This document shows positions 1-9,865 of a DNA stretch of 64,000 nucleotides, in pieces (positions within the stretch are counted from its first letter, which is position 1; each line of letters begins with the position of its first letter). The notes below the pieces were generated by a model. The model made no database searches, had not been told where the DNA came from, and was given only the letters and a program-made list of their open reading frames with translations. The translations under genes were made by a program, and so were the position numbers. The DNA comes from Albifimbria verrucaria (lineage: Eukaryota > Ascomycota > Sordariomycetes > Hypocreales > Stachybotryaceae), in assembly GCA_020081605.1 (NCBI GenBank), contig JAHREC010000045.1, positions 2,542,001 through 2,606,000 of the forward strand. Reading direction: 5' to 3'.

Positions 1-601
1 TCCTGTTCCGTTGGGCATCATCCATGTCTCGTCCTGTACTTTGTTCTCAGGCAGATACCAGCTTAATTTCGGCAACTCCCTATCGTGTGCGTTTGTCTTG
101 CCCTTGGGAAATGTGACATTATCCAATCGCCAAAGGGAGCGGAATTCGCCCTGAGCAGGCAGTGCCTTGTTGACAAAGTACTGGTACGCTCCATGTTGAC
201 CGGCAAAAATGACCCAATGCATGTCACCTTCTTGGCCCGAGAAACTCACATCTATATATGCTACTCCATCGTATTTCCCTTGTGCGACGATAGAGGCTGA
301 GTTCCAGACAAAATTCGAGCCAGGAGCTTTCCCGTGTTAACCAAAATTTGTGTCCGGGTCAAGGAGTAGACGTACTGGAGCTGAAATGATGGCCCCTTGC
401 TCTGCCGACAATATCGTGATTCTTATAGTACACCTTGGTGCCAAATTGCCGGCCTTGGGTCATGTTCCAGACGCCATTGCCAATGATCCAGGTCTGCGGG
501 CCAGCTTCCTCCAAAAACGGCAGAGCTGGTTTGCAACCTGCCATGGCACCGCCATAGATGGCAAGGCTACTAAATACACCCGCAAGGCGTAAAATCTTCA
601 T
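1..601 (-). CDS. Rhamnogalacturonan lyase, PL4 family, N-terminal part (cut by window edge)
   Basis: This is probably a secreted lyase that cleaves the rhamnogalacturonan I backbone of pectin by beta-elimination. The ATG at 601 opens a signal peptide (MKILRLAGVFSSLAIYGGAMAG). It is followed by family-typical segments WIIGNGVWNMTQG, GDMHWVIF, YQYFVN, GEFRSLWRLDN and, near the edge, VQDETWM, which I recognise from fungal PL4 rhamnogalacturonate lyases. One intron is needed, 327-375 (49 bp, donor GTACGT, acceptor AAAG, branch-like GGTTAAC). Removing it joins GHHFSS to the following SNFVWNSASIV in frame. Only about 180 residues are visible of a protein that usually exceeds 600; the rest lies left of position 1. 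No frame slip was found. The nearest neighbour on the right is 2.8 kb away, so nothing suggests a cluster. Confidence 0.88.
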
Positions 602-3423
602 TTTATGTCCGTTTATCGACTTAGGGTTGGTAGCATGGCAAGCTTGCTCGACGCAAATACTCTCTTATATCACTATTGATACCCCAATATTTGGACCCCG
701 CCAACCCACGTGCAGCAGCCTGGGTCTCTGCATAATGCAAGCCATACAGGCAGTAGATCAACTCTGGGGAGCAAGTTTGCTCTAAGCAGCCGCAGTGGAA
801 TATTCGATCCAGATTAGATTAATGTTGATATGTGGAAAGAAAGCGTGAATTATTCCGTTTCTATACCATATAGAGGCGGGATGCACTTTGTCGGGTTATT
901 GTTGGCACGACGTGGTCGCTTAACGGCATATTATTAGCCGATTAAATTAGCTCTTGTTTTCCTTTGTCTTCATACATCAAAGTAGACCACGAATTAACAA
1001 CGGGTGAATAAATTGAACCTCATTTTGCCCAACTCATCGCGCGCTTGATTGTTACCGCTCTAGCCAATGAAGTTATTTACTGGGCCAAAAATGCTCGTGT
1101 CAAGTGCTACGCGTAAAGAGTGGCACACGTTACTTGATACCAATGAAGTACCCAACTTCTGGTTATGCTACATGGCCTAGCATTCATAGCCTCCAAGTTC
1201 AACATGAGAACTAATGGATGCTTATGCAGGGTTGGAATAATATGCTAGAATGCTTTCCATCAAAGGACTATCTACCATTCCTAGATTGAGGATTCTTACA
1301 GGGTATCTGGGCTACATGTCCTTCCTACCAAGACATTGGGCTAATATCTTCTCCATTGCGTCCCATATTTTGCAATACGGCGCTTGTTACTTAATTTATG
1401 TCCGTAGCTGTGGCCTTGGGTGTTAGTTTAAGCAACCCCAACACAAGTACGCCATGATTCTACACTTATACAAACTCTAGTATTCCAATAATACCTATCA
1501 ACGAAAACCCGGGGTTTCCCGGAACAGACATTATGCCGGTCTAGATAAAATAAATCAACAGGTCAAGTAACACTTATAGGACAGGCCTGTATGTCACAAT
1601 ATTGCAGTGGTTCACAAGCCTTTGCCTTCGCCTAGTACATTTGGAAACAAAACATTTTTAATGGAAAGGACCAAAAGATTCGTCTCTACTAAAGGGCCGG
1701 AGCAAACAGCACCGAGGTTGGTATATCTCAGACCCTGGGAAGATTGATCAAAGAGGCGGTCCAGTTCCTCGTAGGTCATAAGCATTTGCGTAATGGTGGG
1801 AATATGCCAAGCGTCGATCAATCATGGGGTGTGGCTCCTCAGGCCAAAGGTATACGAAAATCGTTTTGGCAGAGCATTCCGAATCCTTCCAAACTGCATG
1901 TTCAAGCCAGCTCAGATCTAGGCCTTTCCCGCCCCGACAATGATTGTGATATGTCGATCCCCCTGGCTCAGCTGGCAAGCTGTGCAGGTGGCTGAGCGAG
2001 GAAAGTTGACGCAGCTGCAGATACAAACAAGTGTCACCCAGTCAGGTCAGATTCATGTGGCATGCTTTGTTCAAGAAGATCGAGATCGTGAAAAGTAGAC
2101 GAAGGCTTTGCTCACCTCGCATGTTTCACAGTGACTTGCAGCATGGTACCACGGTGCCATGCATAAATCCCAACCTATTCTATCGAAGTAGGTACTCGGC
2201 ACCAAGAGTAAAGTTACAATCATCCGCGACGATATTCTTATAGTCCTCATCAAGGTTAACAAAGGCCAGGGATATCCACAATAGTTTAAACTTGCGTGGA
2301 GAGAAGTACACTTAGAAGCTATAGGAATATCGAGCCTTGCAAGTGATTACACCACACTGAAAGCGTCATATAGTATCTAGCAAGCTAGAGTATATTAAGA
2401 AGCTCACGTTTCATGGCAGTATATGGCAAATATGCGGAGCTTCATTTCAGCTCAGGGCCCATAAACTGTAGCCAAGCCGTATCTTATGCAGACAATGACA
2501 TGGCAACTTGCATTCAACTCATAAGAAAACGCTTTCCCTCAGTGCAGGCGGGGTTGTGGCGATATTCGCCTATTCCGAGATGTTGGCGTTTTCACCGATG
2601 TAGTACTGCGTACTAATCGGAATGCGATTGGAACTCGTCCTGCATTTGATGTTACAATGTGTTCCAGTACTTACCGAGTGTCACCAAGCTGTCTCACCAA
2701 TGCCTGCATGTAAGTGGCGCTTCAAGATATTCGTGCCATATACGGCCTCATGCAGGAGTCCGACCCACCTCCTCTTACGAAATCCGATATTGATCTTGCC
2801 TCATCGGCCTCTCTCTTGCATTAACGCGACATATCATCACCGTGGATGTTTAGGTAAGGCGTCAGCATTGACTAGCATATGTGGTTTTCCTACGAAGGGT
2901 TTTGTCTTATTATCGAGTAGCTCTCTACTGTGCTACGTCCAAGTTCAACGGTGTGGAAATCGGATACGTAATCTTTCTGAGAGCGGAGCAGTACGTACTC
3001 TACGATGTAAATGTAGTATAAAAGCTGTACCACGATGTGTAAACAACTTAAGCGAGTAAGATGGCTGGCTGAGGATGCAAGACGTGCATAAATCGCTTCC
3101 TGAGTCCTCTTCGATCTGCATGTGAAGAAGTGCTTGGCTGGATTGATTTCCGTTCAGCGTTGTACTTGGATGCCACGTTTCACCACATAGTTCTGTGTTG
3201 GAAGGCAATGTGTATTGGTTACGTTTCTCAAAGCGTCAAGCCAAGAACCACGAGTGAAACCGAAAGTATACGTCGCTGCCCTTCCAATTTATTATAAAGG
3301 TCGCTCTTCCCCTCTGTTCAACAATGTTTTGTAACGATCAGGCATCACCTTCATATACCACTCACTCTTTATTGGTTTAAGCACTCTTGCATACATTTGA
3401 ACTGTGAGTTGGTCCACTACTTC
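602..3423. other. Intergenic, AT-rich, no credible gene
   Basis: About 2.8 kb with only short ORFs. Weak protein-like segments on the minus strand at 1612-2026 and on the plus strand near 2550-2710 match no family I know and are broken by stops. The stretch contains the upstream regions of the RG lyase (left) and of the FIP gene (right). Confidence 0.5.
3293..3298 (+). promoter_or_regulatory. TATA-like box upstream of the FIP gene
   Basis: TATAAA followed by a pyrimidine-rich run (tcgctcttcccctc), about 170 bp before the preferred FIP start codon. The position suits a core promoter with a moderate 5' leader. It was identified by motif only. Confidence 0.35.
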
Positions 3424-3465
3424 ATGAAAGAAAGTATGCTAACTGCCAGTAGTGTCAAAGCCGCC

Positions 3466-3804
3466 ATGTCTTCTAACCCAAGCCCCGTCTTTGAGCTTTT
3501 CTACAAGCAGAAGAAGGTAGATGTGGACTATACTCCTCAATGGGGACGCGGAAATCCAAACAATTACATCGATAACCTAACCTTCCCCAAAGTCTTGACG
3601 GACAAAACCTATAAGTACCGTATTGTCAAAGGCTCCTCGGATCTGGGCGTTAAGGAAGCGTATCAAGTCCAATCTACTGGCTCCCAGAAGATCAACATTC
3701 TCGAGTGGAACTCTGGCTATGGCATTGATGACAAGACCACCATCAAAATTTATGTCGTTGATCCTACCGACAATAGTTCGACCCTTATTGCTCAGTGGAA
3801 TTAA
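3466..3804 (+). CDS. Fungal immunomodulatory protein (FIP; LZ-8 / FIP-fve family)
   Basis: This is a 112-residue intronless protein that aligns along its whole length with basidiomycete FIPs such as Ling Zhi-8 and FIP-fve. Family landmarks are visible in order: DYTPQWGRGNPNNYID, LTFPKVLTDK, YKYRI, SDLGVKEAYQV, GSQKINILEWNSGYG and a C-terminal LIAQWN. These are small lectin-like fibronectin-III-fold proteins that form dimers and act on mammalian immune cells in the known cases; their role in the fungus is unsettled. The start at 3466 is preferred because it has a GCCGCCATG context and gives a family-typical length. ATGs at 3424 and 3436 in the same frame would add 14 or 10 residues. There is no signal peptide with the preferred start, as in other FIPs. 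Family membership is clear from sequence memory; activity is not shown. Confidence 0.93.
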   Translation: MSSNPSPVFELFYKQKKVDVDYTPQWGRGNPNNYIDNLTFPKVLTDKTYKYRIVKGSSDLGVKEAYQVQSTGSQKINILEWNSGYGIDDKTTIKIYVVDPTDNSSTLIAQWN

Positions 3805-4551
3805 CTTGGACCTCTCAATATGCTAAGGTCTTGAGTTACCATGTTTTAAAATCTTCTGCAGAGAAGCTGTCTGGAGGAAATGAACGGAAGAAATGGCAGG
3901 CTGGTGGACTTTAATCCCTACGTAGTTTATTTACGTAATTTGATATTAATCCAGTTTGAAGATGGTCATTTCATTCAAGCACAAGGAGTTGATGACACTG
4001 CATCTGAAAGTCTCGACTCGCACATCTGAGGCGAAACGAGGCGACGCAAATAAATCAGTTCGTTACGGGGCTATTTTCAAACGCCCTTCAATCTTTCCAC
4101 ATTTCAGTTCATGTGTAAACGACTATTTGTTCCACTGCTTGTAATACGGAAATAAGTGGTAAGTGTCACGCTGGCGTTATGTCGTTAATCCATACCTGCA
4201 AACAACTATGGATAATATGGTCCAATCCATGCCACCTTGAGACATCATCACCGATCTAACAATGGGGCTCACTATGAGTTTGTCTATCAATTATTGAGAA
4301 CCCAGTGTAAACTAGTGCTGAGGCCCTACCATATGGTTGCTAGTTCCCTTTGACATCGTGGAGTTCACATTATACATCAAGGGATGTTGGAATCTTGGAT
4401 GTATACAATCTTAAGATATGTAAATGCGTATATTTAGTTGGCGAGTAAACGATTATGAAAGATAGAGGAATCGATGTCTCTTACATCTAAGTGCTAGTAC
4501 ATCAACTCTGGTTTCCGCCAGCCATCGAGATGGCAACCTTTGTCGCTTCAT
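3805..4551. other. Intergenic, no gene seen
   Basis: AT-rich 3' flank of the FIP gene and 3' flank of the convergent NmrA-like gene. No repeats, RNA genes or convincing ORFs were seen. Confidence 0.5.
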
Positions 4552-5454
4552 CTAGATCTTCCTTTGTAAGTTCAACACGAGATTAGCCGCATCTTCTTCG
4601 TGACTCATTGGATCACCACGAAAGAATGCACGTGAGTACATGGCGACATTAAAGTCGTCGAAATTGCCCTGCTGCAACATCCGCATCCCACGACTGAACC
4701 GCTGCTTGGCGTCTTCGTATCGAATTGTCCAATCACTTCTTTCGGCCCCCGTCACTCGTAATACGGATTCAAACATGTTCTTTTGCGACAATATGAAAAA
4801 TGTAACAAGCACTTGCTTGTTCTCATATTGAGAAATGGATGGACCTGAGGAGGAATGCAACTGCAGAGCAAGGATGCGGGACAAGCAGAGCGCGGTTTGC
4901 GTCCATGTCGACACAGTGATTTTGGTGTTGCCATCATCGAAGAATGTCACGATGCGATTGGCGAAGTCAAAGCCAAAGCGCATCTCAGTGCCCGCAAGAC
5001 TGTATTCATACCAGGAGCCACAGCCAATGCTGATCCATTTCAATCCTTTGGATACAATATGTTCACAGATTTTAATATGACCTTCAGCGAGCATCAAGTC
5101 TTTACCCAGCTGAACTTGGTTGCGGTCACTGCCCCACTCATTCAGGACTATGTAACGGATCCCGGCAACTGCGGCGGCATTGATCAGTTTGATGGAGGTT
5201 GAGGCTGGTGCCATGGCGCCCATAGTGATGACCAAAACGTCTTGATCTTACATTGCAGTGACCAGCTGGTCAAACTCGTCATAGTTGGCCTTTTTAACGG
5301 AATTAAGACCGGCAGGCATAATTGAAGAGCTGTCAGGACGAGTCAAGGCGACAACATTATGTTTGCCTTGGATTAGAAGCTGTTTCACGATATTACTACC
5401 GACTTGCCCGCCAGCTCCGACAACGAGAACGTTTCGAAGATATGGTGTAGACAT
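4552..5454 (-). pseudogene. NmrA-like NAD(P)-binding oxidoreductase with an in-frame stop
   Basis: The reading frame of about 300 codons starts at ATG 5454. The N terminus has a Rossmann dinucleotide-binding motif, VLVVGAGGQVGSNIV (GxGxxG). Later segments such as VVALTRPDSS, FDQLV and RYIVLNEWGSDRN fit the NmrA/isoflavone-reductase-like short-chain group, which uses NADPH to reduce small aromatic substrates or senses redox cofactors. Codon 69 (5248-5250) is TAA. The frame continues unchanged on both sides (QLVTAM-stop-DQDVLVITMG), so this is a point substitution rather than a frame slip. CAA to TAA would be one C-to-T change. The surrounding GTAAGATCAAG is too short for an intron. It may be a true nonsense allele or a base error. 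The length is that of an intact family member. Confidence 0.78.
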
Positions 5455-6195
5455 TGCAGTTGTAGTACGTTGAATCCTTGTGTCTTGTACTTTTTGAAGT
5501 TTATGTCAACATTCTGAGTCGAAATCGCGATACTGGTAGTAGTGAGTGTGGTTCGTGGATCAAAGCGTCTTGGCGCTTGGTACTTATACTTGTATGGGAT
5601 GTGATTTTCACGGTATTGCCCAACCGGTATTGACTTATATCTATTTCATCCAATCATTGTTCTTTAACCCCTCTAATAAGGCGTGAATTCGATCAAACTA
5701 CCTTTGCTCAGAATATGCAAAAGCCAGGGGCTAAAATCTGGCGGATGAACTATTCGGAAGTAAGAAGCAACCGGGCCCGAACGAAGGCGAGGCTAGTTAA
5801 ACTTCAACCCATCCTGACGCTGTGGCTCTAGCCGCTCATTGACGCTACTTCGCAGTGCTCCAATCTGATATCCGACTCCTCCGTCCTCCTAGGGGCACCA
5901 AAACTGACATCAGTGCTTATGTCAATAGATTCCGTCATCCGTGTCGAGGAGCATAGATACCTAGGTCAAAGCAGAGTACCCACAGTGCAGGATGATAGCA
6001 ATCAAGATGATAGTAGCCTTCACGAATGCTATAAGCCTCGTACACAGCTAGACACGTATGTATGGTGTGACTGTGTCCCATTGGTAGATACGCCGCTGTA
6101 TCATGGGGAATGAGCATGGCAAGACGTCCAGAAGCTAAACTTTCACAATCGTCTTTTCTGTAAAATGCTAAATTGAACCCGAATCTAATCCAAAC
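5455..6195. other. Intergenic, no gene seen
   Basis: Upstream region of the NmrA-like gene and 3' flank of the RTA1-like gene. Only short ORFs with no recognisable protein character are present. Confidence 0.45.
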
Positions 6196-7061
6196 TTATT
6201 TCAGAGTTTCCATACCATAATACGATTGGGCGTCTCTTCTTTCGATCTTTTGAAGAAGCATTCCAGGATGCAGGACGCCAAAGAGCACCATGACCATCAA
6301 CATCAAGAACGAGTCAAAAATATAAAGCATGGCTTCATGTTCGCTAATGAAACCATGGAATCCTTGGGCAAATTCAATGGCTCGAACCAGGTTTCGTATC
6401 CAGATAGCCACCGTTGCCACGAATAATGCAATCGTGTAAGGCTTCCATCGGGTTGTTGTCGTGCTCATTTTCAAGGCTTTCTGATAGAATTTCCAGATGA
6501 GGAAGAAATAACCAATCAACACAAACAGTTGGAATACCAACCCTCCGAGAACCACCTGATCGCCAATTCTCATAAGCTTAAGGCTCCCAGTGACCTGCAT
6601 GAGACCTCCACCAATCTGTGAGCAAAATGCGGCGACATCCGTTATGATAAAGAAAGAAGTTGGGCTACATCTTCGCTTCGGTTCAGCAAGGATTGCAGTC
6701 TTGTACCTCCCAAGCGTGACATATAAGGTTGCGGCAATAAAAACCGGCGACACGAGAATCAGCATGAGCTGTAACATAAAAGGCTTGGGGAGTCAGGTAG
6801 ATCGCCAGCCCAAGCACGACCATAGTGTCCAAAAACTTCGCCTAGATACCAGTCAGCAGTAATTCTAGAATTCAGAAGTTACTGACATACAAACACCACC
6901 AAGGATCAACGGAATGAAGAATTTTGTCTTCAATTTGACAACGCCGAAGACGTGCCCGGCAGTGGTGAATAGAAAAGTACCATGAAAGCGTAACCGGCCC
7001 CTTTAGAGGGAGTATACGGATAATACAAAACCTTTCCATCCTCGAAATGTACAAGGCCCAT
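6196..7061 (-). CDS. RTA1-like multi-pass membrane protein (lipid-translocating exporter family), frame disturbed
   Basis: The intact C-terminal two thirds (6777 to 6196) reads as a polytopic protein with RTA1-family landmarks: LMLILVSPVFIAATLYVTLGR, FIITDVAAFCSQIGGGLM, the arginine-rich RNLVRAIEFAQG and EAMLYIFDSFLMLMVMVLFGVLHPG. RTA1 relatives are seven-helix plasma-membrane proteins linked to resistance and lipid translocation. The N-terminal part starts at ATG 7061 and contains KFFIPLILGGV. An intron is supported at 6842-6890 (49 bp, GTATGT...TAG, branch GCTGAC). Two places do not stay in frame: around 6970-6980 (before TAGHVFGVVKL) and between 6841 and 6777 (before LQLMLIL). Each needs a single-base change. 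The gene is either a recent pseudogene or suffers from the assembly slips seen in neighbouring genes. Confidence 0.75.
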
Positions 7062-8366
7062 GATCTTAATCCTTATGGGTACCTGATGTGTATAGAAAGA
7101 ATAGAAGTAAGCGTCGGCGCCCTGGTAGTATTTGCTGCCGGATTTACAATAGGTAATGAAGTCGAAGTAGTGTGATCTCGAGCAACTTTCAGGAGGGAAT
7201 CCTTCGAACGTGAAATTCCCAGTCCTTTATATATTGGCCTTAATGCATGTGTTGTAGTTTTAGATCGGCGCTTCGAAATAACCAATCGCTGAATTTTCGC
7301 ATTTGAGGGCAATGCCAGTGGGGCCTGGGATCGTGAATCAGGTTGCATTACGACGCCGGCTACGCACCACTCCTACATGCATCAGGTTTAAGGGGCTCAT
7401 ACCATAGGAGTAAATACATACAAATAAAGGAGGCTGGGAGTCGATTGGTTACATTGGAGCTCTCGTTTTCTACATAGTAGAAATATTTGGCATCAATTTG
7501 TCCACTGGAGTTACTTGATGTTGGCCGAAGCGCATACTTCATACGTTTTCGCATTCAACCTTCCAGTACGGGAATATTGATCCAAGCATCCGTTGACCAT
7601 ACTCCAACATATCGAAAGATTGGAGGACAGTGAGTAAGGATAGCGTTCTCATATTGCAGATATCTAGTCCTCAGGGTTGTCTGGAAAGACCCTAACATTG
7701 CAGGTTCCCGAATTCGGCCTACTAAATTCCAGCGGATCTAGCGTTGTTTGCTACCACACATCCATAAATAAAGTGTTTACGCAATGCAGTTGATCGGTTA
7801 AAAGGTTTCACGTTAAATCAAAATACCAACAAGCTCGGGTTCAGGTCTCTACTTGCAATTGATTGAAAGACCTTGGCAATGAAGTGCTTCGTCCGTTTAG
7901 AATGCAATCTTGGAACTCTACAACACCACCCTTGTTTCAAAACCCTAACACTATAGAAATGCTCAGTGTTTATCAAGTCTCTAAGCCACGAACGTTACGA
8001 CTGCTGGAAGCTGTGCGATCAGCTTCGATATTCGGCCGGCCAAAAGTCCGCTTGTGCATCACCTAGATCCATCTTCTAGTCATAGCCTAGTTAGTTAGTC
8101 TTACTAATGAAGGAGTCACACTGCTTACAAATTAAAAGAAGCGCCTATAATCTTACCGGCATCCACTGATAAGCTCGAATTGGTTTACGTCCGTAGAAGT
8201 TCTAGGTAATGATTCCAGCGTGTCCCAAAGCAGAAGGCACGCCCTTCGCTATGCATCAAAGGGCTGGATATTTAAGACACATCATTCAACACACAAACAA
8301 AAGTGTTCTCTAGTGATTCAGGGAGCAAGAAAAGACTCGCACACAACTGGAATAACCACATCCAAG
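7062..8366. other. Intergenic, no gene seen
   Basis: This 1.3 kb region lies between the divergent RTA1-like gene and the S66 peptidase gene, so it should contain both promoters. ORFs here are short and lack family signatures. Confidence 0.45.
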
Positions 8367-9446
8367 ATGCCCTCGCCTATAGTTCCAAAAAGTCTCCAGC
8401 CTGGAGCAACCATAGCGTTCATATCCCCTTCAGCTAGGTTGAATCATGAGCTCCCCGCTGTTGTAGCGCGAGCCACAGCCGTGCTCACTGGACGAGGCTA
8501 CAAAGTCCGTGAGCTCTTTACGCCGGATACAGGAACACAGTCCTCTATCAACAACCGTCTTTCTGAGCTGCGCACCGCGTTTTCAGATCCAGATATCTCC
8601 GCCATCATCTGCACTATTGGCGGGCCGTCCTTCACCGAACTGCTTCCAGCTTTGGTAGCCGATACAGAGCTACACAGCACAATCCGTGCCAACCCCAAGA
8701 TCGTTGTCGGATACTCCGATATCACTGGACTACACTGGTTCTTGCATGCACTCACTGGGCTTCGCACGTTCTATGGCCCAGGCGCTATCCCCGAGCTAGG
8801 GAGGCTAGCTCTGTCGATGATGATGACTCCCCGCTGGCTTTTTGTGTCAAGCACCTTTTTCGCGCTATTACGGAGAACCAGCCCCTTGGTGATGTCCCAC
8901 GATCACTCACGTACGCCCCCAAACTGGATCCTAGCTTCCGGAACCCGTCATCCACAGAGCCACCACAACTTGCTCCCAATACGGGTTGGAGGTGGCTGCG
9001 CGCCGGGAAAGGGCAAGGTCGACTATTTGGCGGGTGTCTTACCGTTATGGCCCGCTTGGGGGTGTCCGTGCCATCGTTCCAGACTGGCGAGGGCGAATAG
9101 TTTTTCTCGAGACAGCCATAGGTGATGATGATGTATCAGGAAATCCGATCCATCGAGTGAAGGCTGGAATTGCAGACCTGATAGCGCAGGGGTATTTGAT
9201 GAGGCCGCGGGCCTGGTGGTCGGACGACCTTTTGGGTACGATTCAGAAGAAGCGAGGGAGGAGTACGCTGGCGTCATCACGGGACTTCTATGCGAAGGAC
9301 GGTTAGCTGAGAAGAAGTTCCTGATTCTTTTCAATGTCGATATTGGGCATACAACACCGATGGTCACATTACCATTCGATGTGCTGGCTGAGTTAGACTC
9401 GGAGAGAGACCGGTTTGCTATATTAGAGCCAGCCGTTACAAATTAA
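8367..9446 (+). CDS. LD-carboxypeptidase-like serine peptidase, family S66 (LdcA/MccF type)
   Basis: This enzyme of about 360 residues belongs to the family that cleaves L,D-peptide bonds (bacterial LdcA) or detoxifies microcin C (MccF). Fungal members are common and of unknown substrate. The Ser-Glu-His triad can be placed: nucleophile in VVGYSDITGLHW, Glu in IVFLETAIGDD and His in DIGHTTPM. The start at 8367 precedes the family N terminus (LQPGATIAFISPSA). The frame slips twice, at the GGG 8799-8801 (after IPELG, before EASSVDDDDS) and at the GGGG 9189-9192 (after LIAQG, before FDEAAGLVVGRPFG). In both cases one extra G restores an uninterrupted protein. No intron is needed. I read this as an intact gene with homopolymer miscalls. 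Confidence 0.88.
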
Positions 9447-9865
9447 CCATTATGAGACTGCCGTTTCAAATCATCTCTTACATGTTCGTGCTGGGAGAAT
9501 TCTGCAGCGTTATTATTGCATTGCTCTGTTGTCTTTCATGGTCTTGATTTAGTTGTTCTCCAGTGTCTACCTAAGGATGCACAAAGCAGCTTACCCAACC
9601 TCAGGGAAGTCACAGGCAACCTATTTTTTCTTGGTAGACTCGTTAGTTAAGGTAAGAATAAACCTCAAAGATTTTATCTACATGTACCAAATTAGTCCAT
9701 AACAACAAAAATATGTGACTTCACGTATTATGTTAAAATAGTCATGGCGAGGTAGCATAACTACGACAACGTGCTATACCCGTTATATTCCTCCCTTGGG
9801 AGATCCATGGACCATTATATTAGTACTTAGTTCGTCTAATCTAATTTAGGCCTTTGCGTCCAGCA
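9447..9865. other. Convergent intergenic spacer
   Basis: AT-rich 3' flanks of the S66 peptidase and the deacetylase genes, which converge here. No gene seen. Confidence 0.5.

Noticed and set aside
1612..2026. Two overlapping minus-strand frames with protein-like segments (KTIFVYLWPEEPHP, MTYEELDRLFDQ)
   Set aside because: They could be a decayed gene, but joining them needs more than a simple base slip and I recognise no family.
2540..3059. Plus-strand segment with protein-like wording (LFRDVGVFTDVVLR) and a GTAAGT donor
   Set aside because: No upstream frame connects and no domain is recognisable; left as intergenic.
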